Positions 36,075-45,514 of a stretch of 64,000 nucleotides of DNA are shown here, piece by piece (within the stretch, counting starts at the first letter, position 1; the number at the start of each line of letters is the position of its first letter). The notes below the pieces were generated by a model. The model was not told where the DNA came from and searched no databases. It saw nothing but the letters and a program-made list of their open reading frames with translations. The translations under genes and the position numbers were made by a program. This DNA is from Komarekiella delphini-convector SJRDD-AB1 (lineage in GTDB: Bacteria > Cyanobacteriota > Cyanobacteriia > Cyanobacteriales > Nostocaceae), in assembly GCF_014831675.1 (NCBI RefSeq), contig NZ_VJXY01000017.1:62001-126000 (forward strand), read 5' to 3'.

Positions 36075-36197
36075 CGTGAAAACCATCGCTGTGTAGCAAA
36101 AGCCATTGAAGATTTGCCAAAATTTTCTCAGGCTAATCGATACGGAAGTTTTTTAAGGTAAAGAATATTAACCGTAATTGATTACAAGGTGTATATT

Positions 36198-36626
36198 ATG
36201 GCTCGTCAAAAAAGAACCTCTAAGGTGTTAAAAAGAGCAGTACGTCGTGCTTCTAGCGTTCATTCAATTGATCCAAATTTAGATTTAGGCAATGAACTCA
36301 CCCTACTTGCCTTCTCAACCCTGATTGAGAAGATGCGAACTAGAGAAAATGCATACAACAGTGCACTTTCCAGCTTGGATAAGTTGTATCGTGAAATGCT
36401 GGAAATAGAACGAGAGTTGGCAGACATGGCAGAGCACATACTGTTGGGAGTTGCGACTCGATATGGCAAAAGCAGCGTAGAGTATGGCATGGCGGGAGGA
36501 GTTCCTAAAAACCAACGCCGCAGGGGACTGCGAGGCGAGTCGCCAACTCCTAGTTCTGAGCAACCGTCATTCATTGCCAGCGTGGATAGTAACACGAATG
36601 GAAAGAAAGCAACAGCCGCAAGCTAG
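36198..36626 (+). CDS. Hypothetical protein, basic N-terminus
   Basis: 142 residues from the ATG at 36198, with AAGGTG about 7 nt upstream; a GTG at 36189 is an alternative. Residues 1-20 are strongly basic (ARQKRTSKVLKRAVRRASS). Residues about 30-90 are predicted helical (LTLLAFSTLIEKMRTRENAYN, LDKLYREMLEIERELADMAE). The tail is Gly/Arg then Ser/Pro-rich. Overall it could be a nucleic-acid-binding or phage-like structural protein, but I do not recognise the family. It stands between an 84-bp tandem repeat and a MITE-like element, in an accessory zone. Confidence 0.6.
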   Translation: MARQKRTSKVLKRAVRRASSVHSIDPNLDLGNELTLLAFSTLIEKMRTRENAYNSALSSLDKLYREMLEIERELADMAEHILLGVATRYGKSSVEYGMAGGVPKNQRRRGLRGESPTPSSEQPSFIASVDSNTNGKKATAAS

Positions 36627-36687
36627 GATATGCGTTAGTACTCAAATCTATAACTGGCAAGACGTAGCCTTTCAAGGTCTAAATAGA

Positions 36688-36872
36688 TAGGACTTACATA
36701 CTGAAGGCTGAAACCTATATCCCCCCTAGCCCACGCCAGTCGCTCATGGGGGAAACCCCCTTGGCGCTAGCCTCTCCCTTTGGGAGAAGACCGCGCTGGC
36801 TCCCCTTCAAAAGGGGGGAATTTCTAAAGCCCCCTTTTTAAGGGGGTTGGGGGATCTGAGTGCGTAAGTTCT
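36688..36872. mobile_element. MITE-like element, 185 bp
   Basis: Left end TAGGACTTACATACTG and right end GTGCGTAAGTTCT are imperfect inverted repeats. Nearly the same flank (AATAGA left, GATAGA right) suggests a 6-bp target duplication. The interior has GATCCCCC-type palindromic arms (ATCCCCCCTAGCCC against GGGTTGGGGGATCT). A longer relative lies at 37241-37633. No coding capacity. Confidence 0.75.
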
Positions 36873-37240
36873 GATAGAAAAGATGTATTTTTCTTAGTGT
36901 CTTTGTGCGGACAGTCCGTTCAAGTCAAACCACTGCCTTGCGGGGGTTTCCCCCGTTGTGGCAAGTGGCGTGGGAAACCCGCCCACACGGCTGCCCTTGT
37001 CTTAGTGGTGAAAAATTTGACTTTTCGCCACTTTTTAGTAAAACATCATACTAAATTTAAGTTTACGTATATTTCCCAAAAAAACTTTTACATAAAATTT
37101 AAATACTAGTGAATATACGAGTTACATCAAGCTTTCGCCTCAATAGGATGTAACCAAACATAAATCACTTGCTAAAACTAGCGACCTGCAATACTAGTCG
37201 TCTAAATCTGGACTTGCCAACATTTTTGAGGCAGGATTAA
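36873..37240. other. Spacer between the two MITE-like elements
   Basis: Contains the second copy (36914-36941) of the GTCCGTTCAAGTCAAACC repeat also present near 25438, followed by palindromic GC-rich sequence (GGGGGTTTCCCCC). A frame at 36897-37109 is composed of this and is not considered a gene. Confidence 0.55.
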
Positions 37241-37633
37241 TAGGACTTACGCATTGAAGGCTGAAACCTAGATCCCCCCTAGCCCACGCCAGTCGCTCAT
37301 GGGGAGCCACTCCCTTGCGGAGGTTCTCGACGCTCGTTCGCGCAGCGTGTCGCAGACAAGACTCGCTCTCAGCGTTGGCGCAGCCTCAAAGTAGAGAAGC
37401 CATGCCGTAAAGCCTGCGGCATGGCTTCGCTTAAGGCGAAGCCTCTCGTTCACGAAGTGTCTCCGATAGGAGAAGAGAAGGCTTTACGCTGCGCTATCCG
37501 TTGTGGGGAGTGGCGTGGAAACCTCCTTGGCGCAGCCTCAAAGTAGAGAAGACCGCGCTGGCTCCCCTTCAAAAGGGGGAATTTATAAAGCCCCCTTTTT
37601 AAAGGGGTTGGGGGATCTGAGTGCGTAAGTTCT
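37241..37633. mobile_element. MITE-like element, 393 bp, with extra internal block
   Basis: Ends are TAGGACTTACGCATTG and GAGTGCGTAAGTTCT, inverted repeats of each other. GATTAA occurs immediately outside both ends (37235-37240 and 37634-37639), a 6-bp target duplication. Outer parts match the element at 36688-36872; about 210 bp of additional palindrome-rich DNA (for example GCCTGCGGCATGGC) is inserted in the middle. It lies about 150 bp upstream of the sugar dehydrogenase gene. Confidence 0.8.
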
Positions 37634-37790
37634 GATTAACTGCAATCATCCATTTCGACCAGAATTATTGGTAAATAAACTTAACGCCTTATCAACACTA
37701 TGCTGTGAAGGCTGAGATAAGTTTTTGACAACTTATTTCAGAATTAATGTAGTTACGTAATATTACTACCACATCAGAAGGAAGTTCAAA

Positions 37791-39422
37791 ATGTTAGATC
37801 TGTTTGCTCTACACCCAAAACAGTGGCTCGGACGGATAGCATCTACACGGCTAGTAAGTTTGATCACCCTGCTTACTACTGTGATATCCTCCGAAGTTCT
37901 TCCCAACGCTGCGCTTGGTAGCCCACCAGCTGCGTCAGTTGAAACCAAGCTTCAAGTGCCTAGTTCAATGACCTCTGCGCCCTTCAATACTAGCCGTTAC
38001 TTGAAAGTACCGCCCAACTTCGCCATCTCCGTCTATGCGCGAATTCCCAAAGCGCGGTTTATGGCAGTTGCTCCCAATGGGGATCTTCTAGTCTCGCAGC
38101 CTAGTACAGGTAAAGTGCTAATTGTGCAGCCAAATGGCAACAATGACCCAATTATTTCTGACTTCGTAACGGGTCTACGCAAACCGCACGACATTGTATT
38201 TCACAAGATTGATGATACGACATACGTTTATATCTCTGAGACTCATCAAATTAACCGCTTCATCTACAAATCTGGAGACATAACCGCAAACAATCGCCAA
38301 GTCGTAATAACTGGTTTACCAGACAGCAGCACACAAGAACTCAAAGGCGCTTATGGTCATGAACTGAAAAATATCGCACTCGATGCCAACCATAAACTGT
38401 ACGTTTCCATCGCCTCTACATGCAATGCCTGCTTAGAAGATACTGTGAGTAACCCACGACGGGGCGCGATTTACCAATACAATGCTGATGGAACCAATCA
38501 GCGACTTTTTGCCCAAGGCTTACGTAACGCAGAAGGACTGGCATTTTTGCCTGAGACAAATGACCTTTGGGTAGTTGTTAATAATCGAGACAGAATTGCC
38601 TACCCCTTCAACGATAGCAGTGGCAACTACGGTAAAGTTATCCAATCCTATGTAGACGACCACCCACCAGAAGAGTTCACAAAAGTTCGAGATGGTGGCA
38701 ACTACGGTTGGCCATTCTGCAACCCCAATCCTGACAAGCCAAATGGCTTCAACGATATGCCGTTTGACCGCGACTTTCAGTTTAATGCTGATGGGCGTGT
38801 TAATTGCAACGCAATGGACAGAATTACCAAGGGTATCCAAGCGCATTCGGCTCCGTTGGGATTAACTTTTTTACAAGATACAAAGTTTCCCAGCTTATAC
38901 TCTACTGGGGCAGTGGTGGGGCTGCACGGTTCATGGAATCGGCAGAAAAAAACAGGCTATAAAATAGCTTATTTTCCTTGGGACAATACAACAAATATCC
39001 CAGGAGATCAGATAGATTTAGTTAGCGGCTGGCTAATTACAGCAACCCAACAAGTCTGGGGACGACCCGTAGATATGGTAGTAGATCAGCAAGGCAATTT
39101 GTTAATCTCAGACGACTACAGCGGCACTATCTATAAGCTCTCCTATACGCCATCAGTTGAACAGATTCAGGTCTACAAACACATGAACTTTGCTGGAGTT
39201 TCTCAATCTTTTCCTACAAGTCCAGGAATATACAAAGCTAGCCAAGGTGACTTGAGTATCGTTGGTAATGACAGTATAAGCTCATTACGCGTGCCACCAG
39301 ATACAGTAGTACGTGTATGCGAACATAACAATGGTGGTCGATGCCGTGAGTATGGTTCTGGTGAGCATAAATTTGTTGGGAAAGACTTTAATGACGTAAT
39401 ATCCTATATAGAGGTGAAGTAA
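37791..39422 (+). CDS. PQQ-type sugar dehydrogenase fused to a beta/gamma-crystallin-like domain
   Basis: 543 residues. The N-terminal 55 residues include a hydrophobic stretch (VSLITLLTTVISSEVLPNAA) read as an export signal. Residues about 60-455 are the sorbosone/glucose dehydrogenase propeller: FAISVYARIPKARFMAVAPNG, GLRNAEGLAFLPETNDLWVV, DGGNYGWPFCNP, AHSAPLGLTFLQD, GSWNRQKKTGYKI. Residues about 460-543 carry a second domain with VYKHMNFAGVSQSFP, GNDSISSLRVP, CEHNNGGRCREYG and FNDVISYIEV, the two-Greek-key pattern of beta/gamma-crystallins, which often bind calcium. The partial paralogue at the left edge of the window has no such domain. The protein is probably periplasmic or secreted. 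Confidence 0.87.
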   Translation: MLDLFALHPKQWLGRIASTRLVSLITLLTTVISSEVLPNAALGSPPAASVETKLQVPSSMTSAPFNTSRYLKVPPNFAISVYARIPKARFMAVAPNGDLLVSQPSTGKVLIVQPNGNNDPIISDFVTGLRKPHDIVFHKIDDTTYVYISETHQINRFIYKSGDITANNRQVVITGLPDSSTQELKGAYGHELKNIALDANHKLYVSIASTCNACLEDTVSNPRRGAIYQYNADGTNQRLFAQGLRNAEGLAFLPETNDLWVVVNNRDRIAYPFNDSSGNYGKVIQSYVDDHPPEEFTKVRDGGNYGWPFCNPNPDKPNGFNDMPFDRDFQFNADGRVNCNAMDRITKGIQAHSAPLGLTFLQDTKFPSLYSTGAVVGLHGSWNRQKKTGYKIAYFPWDNTTNIPGDQIDLVSGWLITATQQVWGRPVDMVVDQQGNLLISDDYSGTIYKLSYTPSVEQIQVYKHMNFAGVSQSFPTSPGIYKASQGDLSIVGNDSISSLRVPPDTVVRVCEHNNGGRCREYGSGEHKFVGKDFNDVISYIEVK

Positions 39423-39572
39423 GCCAAGTTTTTTGGAAGCGTTTGATTTGAGATGAAGTTGATTTTGCAAATCGTTGCAACTACATCTAATACATAAATG
39501 CCCACTAAGGGTCTTAGCAGCCTAATCATAAAATTGAGCCGCGATCGCCGTCTAGAACGTAAAGTGTGATCA

Positions 39573-39606
39573 CCCGACTGGGTGAATTGTTATTCAGCCA
39601 GTCGGG
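39573..39606. terminator. Hairpin between sugar dehydrogenase and barrel protein genes
   Basis: CCCGACTGG (39573-39581) and CCAGTCGGG (39598-39606) form a 9-bp perfect stem. There is no T-run directly after it, so it may act as a weak terminator or as a leader structure for the following gene. Confidence 0.45.
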
Positions 39607-39697
39607 CGACCCAAATGCCTGAGGTTACATTTTGTAAAAAAAGAGATTCTAGTACTAGAGAACATTGATTTTACTTAACTCTGGTCAAAAGAATCCT

Positions 39698-40219
39698 ATG
39701 AAATTTACAAAATTAGCTGCCTCTGCACTTGCTGTTGCTTCTGTTGTCCTCTCTGCGGGAGTTGCTTCAGCTCAACCAGTTCAACCAATCGGCACAAACG
39801 GCAACTACATCGGTGCTGGTATTTCTGCTGGTGCAACTAGTGGTGGACAAGGAAATGATGAAGCGCAACTTGGTGGCAATGTTCAAGGACGGTACGCCAT
39901 TTCCCAGACACCTCTTTCACTGCGGGGTTCGCTGCTGTATGGTGGTGATGCCGCCGCAATTATGCCTATGGTTACTTACGATGCACCTATAGCCCGAAAC
40001 ACTAACGTTTACTTCGGTGGTGGCTATTCTTTTGTAACTGACGAAGGTCAAAACACTCCGTTAGGCAATCAAAATGCACCTGTAATCACTCTTGGTGCTG
40101 AATCAGAAGTTAGCCCAAATATCATCGCGTATGGTGATGCTAAATGGGGCATTGACGCCTACAGAAACAGTGATGCTGATGCCGTGAGCTTCCAAGCAGG
40201 ATTAGGCTATCGCTTCTAA
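39698..40219 (+). CDS. Small outer-membrane beta-barrel protein
   Basis: 173 residues from the ATG at 39698. Residues 1-25 are a signal peptide (MKFTKLAASALAVASVVLSA then GVASA, with cleavage before QPVQP). The mature part alternates polar and aromatic strands (NYIGAGISAG, NVQGRYAISQ, LSLRGSLLYGG, NVYFGGGYSFV, FQAGLGYRF) and ends with a C-terminal Phe, the typical signal of BAM-inserted barrels. About eight strands fit an OmpA/OmpX-sized barrel. The function is unknown. A leader hairpin lies 90-125 nt upstream. Confidence 0.75.
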   Translation: MKFTKLAASALAVASVVLSAGVASAQPVQPIGTNGNYIGAGISAGATSGGQGNDEAQLGGNVQGRYAISQTPLSLRGSLLYGGDAAAIMPMVTYDAPIARNTNVYFGGGYSFVTDEGQNTPLGNQNAPVITLGAESEVSPNIIAYGDAKWGIDAYRNSDADAVSFQAGLGYRF

Positions 40220-40241
40220 GCTGATATGCGAATAGAAAAGG

Positions 40242-40302
40242 TAGGAGATGAGAGATGGGAGACAGGAGACGAGAGACAGGAGACAGGAGATAGGAGATAG
40301 AA
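40242..40302. repeat. Purine-rich short tandem repeat (GGAGACA-like)
   Basis: Repeated AGGAGAC/AGGAGAT heptamers between the barrel gene and the convergent kinase gene. It is degenerate STRR sequence. Confidence 0.8.
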
Positions 40303-40303
40303 G

Positions 40304-42700
40304 TTATTTGTCATTAATTATTCTCTCCTCTGCTTCCCCTGCTTCCCCTGCTCCCACTGCTCCCTGACTCCCCGACTCAACCGCAAGTGGTAAGGTAAAC
40401 CAAAACTTTGCCCCAGCACCCGGTTGACTAATAACGCCAATTTGTCCCCCGTGAGCGGTGATAATTTGCCGACAAAGGTATAAACCTAAACCAATACCTG
40501 TGGCTCGCGATCGACTACCTTTGATATAGCGATCAAATAATCGCTCGCATAGATCACGATCTATACCGACGCCATTATCAGCTATTGTGCAGCAAACCAT
40601 CCCATTCTCAACTACGGCATTTAAGGTAAGACTCAGCTCTAGTGGATTATGGTTGAGGGCATTAGCGATCAGATTTTCAAACACTCGCCTCAAATGCAGC
40701 GGATCGGCAGCTACTAAGGGCAAATTTACTGCAATTTGATTGGTAATTGTAGCTTGGTTTTTCACGAGTAGTGGTTCTAGGTCTTTGACAATAGCTTGGC
40801 TAAAGGTGTGCAGTGATAGTGGCACTTGTTGGATTGTTAATCCCTTGACATCGCTGGAGTGTGCTTCTAATAGTGACTCGATCAGTTGAAGCTGACGATC
40901 GCAACTTTGAATCACTCGCTCTAAAACTGCCAGAGAAATTGTTGCTGATTTGCCGTTGCTAAGGCTATAAAGATTCTTCATCACTAGCAAGATGCCCATT
41001 ATTGGAGTTCGCAAGTCATGGGAAAAAGCTTGGAGGAACTCATCTTTAATGTTCTGCAATTCTTCTAGTTCAGTATATTTTTGCTGTAACTCTTGAGTGC
41101 GCTCCTCGACTTGCTGCTCTAAACCAGCATTGAGACGTTGTAATTCTTCGTAAAGTTTTGCTTGCTGGATAGCGATCGCAACTGGGGTTGATAACTTCTC
41201 AAGTAAACCAATCTCATCAGTGTTCCACTCACGCGCTTGGGAACATTGATGAGCAACTAGTAAACCATATAACTCGTCAGCAACCACAATTGGTACACTG
41301 ATAATGGCTCGGATTTGAAAGTCGATAAAATCCTCGGCGATCGCCGCTGGAACATCTATTTTATTTGTGTCGTTAATTACATCGATATTTCTATTTGCAA
41401 AGTAAGATTGAATCGCTTTGGCATGGTTTTCACAGTTTGTCCACTCCCGCATTGAGCGAAAATTGCCAGCAACAGATTCAGCTATCACTCCACTATCAGA
41501 ACCACGGATATTAGCGTCGATAATAAATACTCTGTCTGCTTGGAGAAACTCCCGCACCTCTGCCACAGTGGTGTCGAGAATGGTTTGTAAATCCAGCGAA
41601 GTTCGGATTCGTTCTGCCATTCCTCTCAAAAGGCGATCGCGTTTAGCAATCGCTTTTAATTGTTCTAGTGCTTGATGGCGATCAGTAATATCGCGGCCAA
41701 ATCCCTGTATCCCTACAAATAGACCATTTCTAATAATCGCAGACTCAGCAATTTCTAACACTACTAATCGACCATCTTTGTGTTGAGCTTGAATGGCGTA
41801 AGTCTCTATGCGTTTCTCTGTCAAATCATCAGCTAGTGGTTGGGATGATTTCTGGAATACCAGCTTGTAGAGATTACCCACTAACTCCTCTGGAGTGTAG
41901 CCCAGCACCGCATGTACTGAAGGAGAAACGTACTGAAATATATAGTCATTGTCGTAAAAATAGAAAAAGACTTGTTCGCTACCTTCTACCATCAACCGGA
42001 ATCGTTCTTCACTCTCGGCAAGTTGGGCTTGGGCTTGTTGGCGTTCACTATATAGTACATCTGACGTTTGACGATAAGCTAGAATACTACCCAAAGTCAC
42101 CGCCATTGTTGTCAACGCTGCTTCTTCATCTTGCGACCATGCTCTTTCGTGGTAACAATCACTAAAGCCGATAAAACCCCAGATTTTACTCTCAACGGGA
42201 ATCGGTACTAATAAAATTGATTTAACTTGCAGAGATTCTAGAAATTGCTGCTGTGATGGGGATAAATTAGAGGCGATCGCAATGAAAGAATATCCAGCAG
42301 TGAAATGTTGATACCATGATTGCAAGTCAAATTCACTTTGACTGAGGTTCTGTAGGAGTGGGTTATTCTGCTGAGGTTTGATACCCGATTGTACCCATTC
42401 AAATCGGCGACTCAAGGCAAGTTCTTTTGTTACGGGATGGGGATGATACTCACAAACGTACACCCGATGTGCTGCCGTAGCTTGTCCCAGGATCGCTAAG
42501 GCTTGATTGATGGCAGTATTGCGATTGCTATTCGTAAGTAAGGCTTTTGTTGCTTTTGCCACCCCTTGTAATAGATTCTGCCAGTTAGGCGTAGATGCTA
42601 CATCTGTAGTAGATTCTGCTTTGTAATCGGAATCTAGCCTTGGTAATTCTGGAGCAGTTGATTGCAAATCTGTATTTGTGGTTTCTTTATCCATGCCCAT
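40304..42700 (-). CDS. GAF-PAS-GAF sensor histidine kinase
   Basis: 798 residues, without membrane segments. Residues about 40-210 form a GAF domain (AINQALAILGQATAAHRVYV). Residues about 230-350 form a PAS domain (FRLMVEGSEQVFFYFYDND, VHAVLGYTPEELVG) with a PAC-like end. A second GAF follows at about 360-525 (DTTVAEVREFLQADRVFI). Next come a coiled coil, HisKA with FSHDLRTPIMGIL, and a HATPase domain (DNGVGIDRDL, GIGLGLYLC). The tail after residue 780 is low complexity. The first GAF lacks the conserved phytochrome Cys at the usual place as far as I can see. No cognate regulator is adjacent. Confidence 0.9.
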   Translation of the reverse strand: MGMDKETTNTDLQSTAPELPRLDSDYKAESTTDVASTPNWQNLLQGVAKATKALLTNSNRNTAINQALAILGQATAAHRVYVCEYHPHPVTKELALSRRFEWVQSGIKPQQNNPLLQNLSQSEFDLQSWYQHFTAGYSFIAIASNLSPSQQQFLESLQVKSILLVPIPVESKIWGFIGFSDCYHERAWSQDEEAALTTMAVTLGSILAYRQTSDVLYSERQQAQAQLAESEERFRLMVEGSEQVFFYFYDNDYIFQYVSPSVHAVLGYTPEELVGNLYKLVFQKSSQPLADDLTEKRIETYAIQAQHKDGRLVVLEIAESAIIRNGLFVGIQGFGRDITDRHQALEQLKAIAKRDRLLRGMAERIRTSLDLQTILDTTVAEVREFLQADRVFIIDANIRGSDSGVIAESVAGNFRSMREWTNCENHAKAIQSYFANRNIDVINDTNKIDVPAAIAEDFIDFQIRAIISVPIVVADELYGLLVAHQCSQAREWNTDEIGLLEKLSTPVAIAIQQAKLYEELQRLNAGLEQQVEERTQELQQKYTELEELQNIKDEFLQAFSHDLRTPIMGILLVMKNLYSLSNGKSATISLAVLERVIQSCDRQLQLIESLLEAHSSDVKGLTIQQVPLSLHTFSQAIVKDLEPLLVKNQATITNQIAVNLPLVAADPLHLRRVFENLIANALNHNPLELSLTLNAVVENGMVCCTIADNGVGIDRDLCERLFDRYIKGSRSRATGIGLGLYLCRQIITAHGGQIGVISQPGAGAKFWFTLPLAVESGSQGAVGAGEAGEAEERIINDK

Positions 42701-43132
42701 ATAACAGCTCAGAATATTCCACTACCAGCCCTGTCAAAAATATCAAATCACATGAAGATGACTTCTTTGTGATAAAAGTATGAAGTTTTGATAAGTTTAT
42801 TTTGCTAGCAGACGATGAGTATGAAAAATTCCACCTAATTTTTTAATGATGGGGAATGATAAGGAATGTGGTTCGGATAAGCAGGAAGAGAAGTTGGCAT
42901 AGCGCAGCGTTAGCGAGTCATTGAGCGTCGGAGGGTTTTCCTCCAAGCAAACTTCTCCTGGGGGAGACGCTACGCGAACGGGGAGGCTGGGGAAGCTGGC
43001 GAGGAAAAAGAGTTATTGTCTAGTAATTCTTCCTCCCCTGCCTCTCTTCTTCCCCTGCTCCCTCTGCTCTTTTCTTACCTCAGCTTTACATCCAGGCTAG
43101 AATAACTAAAAATACGAGGGCAAGAAAAGTTT
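42701..43132. other. Intergenic region with palindromic and low-complexity repeats
   Basis: 432 nt. GC-rich palindromic sequence (about 42895-43000, including GCGCAGCGTTAGCGAG and GACGCTACGCGAACG) is followed by pyrimidine-rich low-complexity DNA (43020-43075). No gene found. Confidence 0.5.
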
Positions 43133-44365
43133 GTGGTGAATACGCCCCACGTCCCCAAATTACCTCTACCACCGCCACTTGTGGGGTCAGAAGTTGGTTC
43201 TTTTACTGAGTTTACAGTCACGCAACGGATGCCTGCGATCGTACGCCGGGTTATCGGTGAAAACAATTTTTCACCGGATATTAATAATAGCTTGGAAAGG
43301 CTGGCTACAGAACTGTCAGCAGAATATTTACGACCTCTTTTAAATGATGGTGGGGCAGATTTTCCCGCCTGGAATACATATCTAGAACCTTATAAAAGTC
43401 AACGTTGGGTCGATGTTCCCTGGTTCTTTGCCGAAACTTATTTTTATCGACTGATTTTAGAGATTACTAATTACTTTCGCCCTGGTACATGGCAAGGTGT
43501 CGATCCATTTAAATTACAGAAATCTCAAGGTTTAGAAGCATCTATTAACTCGATTATCTCTCTGTGTAGTCAAGTTAACAAATGGTTGGATGATTCACAA
43601 CTAGAGGGGGAATCAAACCAAACAGCTTTAGTTGCACTATTATATTTTGCTTTATGGGGAAATCGAGTTGATTTGAGTTTATGGTCAGCATTCGAGGGCG
43701 ATCGCAGTCGTTTTGATATTCAAACCCAACTAGCTCACATATTAGTAGACGATGCCTACCGAGTTACTGAATTATTAATCAATTCTCCTAGAGGACGCAT
43801 TGATTTTGTTGTAGATAATGCTGGTTTTGAACTTGTCTGTGATTTATGTTTAGTAGATTTCTTATTAAGTAGCGGCTTAGCTAATCAGGTTTATTTGCAT
43901 TTAAAGCCTCATCCGACTTTTGTATCTGATGCCCTAATTAAAGATGTACATTACACAATCAAGTTTCTCGATGCTACTAGCTATCCAAAAGTGGTATCTT
44001 TTGCCCATAGGTTACAAGATAATATTTCATCAGGGCGTTTAGTATTATCTGAAGATTATTTTTGGACATCACCTTTAGCATTTTGGGAAATACATGACTC
44101 ACTCAAAAATGAGTTAGCCAATGCTAGTTTGATGATAGTCAAAGGTGATGCAAATTATCGGCGATTATTAGGCGATCGCCATTGGGATTTTACCACTAAA
44201 TTTGCAGATATAGTTTGCTACTTACCTGCGCCAATAGTAGCTTTACGCACTCTTAAATCGGAAGTAGCAGCAGGTTTAAAATCTGAAGTCGTTAAAAAAG
44301 TTGCAAAATCTGATTCTTCCTGGTTGACAAATGGACAATGGGGTGTGGTGCAGTTGGTGACTTAG
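43133..44365 (+). CDS. Damage-control phosphatase ARMT1-like (DUF89)
   Basis: 410 residues. The metal-binding DUF89 signature is visible as VDNAGFELVCDL (Asp, Asn, Glu) and a later KGDANYRRLLGDRHW with LRTLKSEV. These proteins hydrolyse phosphorylated sugars and other damaged phosphometabolites in the cytoplasm; human ARMT1 is the reference member. The start is a GTG at 43133; GAGGG stands about 13 nt upstream, so initiation is not strongly defined. The product MVNTPHVPKLPLPPPL is consistent with cyanobacterial relatives. The gene is isolated, with no operon partner. Confidence 0.85.
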   Translation: MVNTPHVPKLPLPPPLVGSEVGSFTEFTVTQRMPAIVRRVIGENNFSPDINNSLERLATELSAEYLRPLLNDGGADFPAWNTYLEPYKSQRWVDVPWFFAETYFYRLILEITNYFRPGTWQGVDPFKLQKSQGLEASINSIISLCSQVNKWLDDSQLEGESNQTALVALLYFALWGNRVDLSLWSAFEGDRSRFDIQTQLAHILVDDAYRVTELLINSPRGRIDFVVDNAGFELVCDLCLVDFLLSSGLANQVYLHLKPHPTFVSDALIKDVHYTIKFLDATSYPKVVSFAHRLQDNISSGRLVLSEDYFWTSPLAFWEIHDSLKNELANASLMIVKGDANYRRLLGDRHWDFTTKFADIVCYLPAPIVALRTLKSEVAAGLKSEVVKKVAKSDSSWLTNGQWGVVQLVT

Positions 44366-44630
44366 GTGAAATACGTCGAGTAAGGGTTAAAGGTAAATTC
44401 TATGTTTTTACCTTTGTGCCTTTGTGCCTTGGTGGTTCAAAAGTCAATTCTTTAAACACTAAGACACCAAGATTAGACCTTGAAAGGGCTATCTATTTAC
44501 TCTTATTCCGACTTATTTTAATTATTTAGTTGAATAAAAATATAAGTAACTTCACTAACCAGTACGTCGTATAACCTACTAGTACTGCTATAAAAAGCTT
44601 AGGATAAACGAAAGGTATTCTTTGAGGACA

Positions 44631-44846
44631 ATGGTAAAAAAAATAGCCGCTGTGTTTAATGGCAAAGTGTTCTATCCGGCTGAACCTATTGCACTGCCAA
44701 CCAATACCCGTGTACAAATGAGTATTGAAATATTACCGTCAGATGAACATGAAGCGGTATCATTTTTACGAACAGCGCGATCGCTCAATTTAGAGGGGCC
44801 GCCTGACTGGTCTACCAACATTAATAAGTACTTGTACGGTCAGTAA
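44631..44846 (+). CDS. Antitoxin-like small protein (DUF104-type)
   Basis: 71 residues from the ATG at 44631 (an ATA/ATG region 9 nt earlier also opens the frame); GAGGA stands about 4-8 nt upstream. The beta-rich start VKKIAAVFNGKVFYPAEPIALPTNTRVQMSIE is the pattern of DUF104-type antitoxins (AF2212-like), which bind PIN toxins. The C-terminal part (FLRTARSLNLEGPPDWS) is the likely toxin-binding arm. It lies 7 nt before the PIN gene, making an intact type II pair. Confidence 0.75.
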   Translation: MVKKIAAVFNGKVFYPAEPIALPTNTRVQMSIEILPSDEHEAVSFLRTARSLNLEGPPDWSTNINKYLYGQ

Positions 44847-44853
44847 ACTTTCC

Positions 44854-45279
44854 ATGCAGTCTGAAGTATTTCTGGATACATCCTTTGCCATTGCCTTGTC
44901 TGCACCGAGCGATCGCTTGCATGACCGAGCCTCACATCTGGCTAAACTGTTACAAGCAGCAGGAACACGTTTAGTGACGACACAGGCAGTGATGTTAGAA
45001 ATTGGCAATGCCTTATCCCAAAAACCTCATCGCCATGCAGCAATCATCTTGTTAGATTCCCTAGCAACAGACTCGAAGGTAGAAATTGTTCCCCTTTCCC
45101 AAGAACTATACGAACGTGCTTTCCAGCTATATCGTGAACGACCTGAGAAAGAATGGGGATTTGTTGACTGCATATCTTTTATTGTGATGGAATATAGTGG
45201 AATTACTGAAGCCTTAACTGCTGACGAGCATTTTCAACAAGCAGGCTTTCGGGCATTACTGCGAGAAAATTTGCCTTAG
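44854..45279 (+). CDS. PIN-domain RNase toxin (VapC-type)
   Basis: 141 residues. The acidic residues of the PIN active site are all present: Asp in VFLDTSFAIAL, Glu in VMLEIGNALS, Asp in WGFVDCISFIVM and Asp in ALTADEHFQQAGF. VapC-type enzymes cleave RNA, often tRNA or rRNA. The gene follows its antitoxin-like partner by 7 nt on the same strand. Unlike the PIN gene at 34938-35366, this one has no disruption. Confidence 0.87.
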   Translation: MQSEVFLDTSFAIALSAPSDRLHDRASHLAKLLQAAGTRLVTTQAVMLEIGNALSQKPHRHAAIILLDSLATDSKVEIVPLSQELYERAFQLYRERPEKEWGFVDCISFIVMEYSGITEALTADEHFQQAGFRALLRENLP

Positions 45280-45514
45280 CGCGTTTTGAGTACGGAGTGG
45301 GGGAGTCGTAGAGCAGGGGGGCGGAGGGGCAGGGGGGCAGAGGGGCAGGGGGAGAATAATAACTCAGGACTTATTACTCAGCACGGGTTAAACCATAGCT
45401 ATCCGCTAACAGCACTGTTGACCCTTGACTCCTGTCTCCCTTCTCCTGTCTCCTACCTCCCTTATTATTTCGTTACAATCTGCTTATGCGTTAGGCATTC
45501 AAGAGTTATCAGCC

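Noticed and set aside
36260-36595. A 111-codon minus-strand frame over the hypothetical basic protein
   Set aside because: It is antisense to a frame with a better start and ribosome binding site, and shows no motifs.
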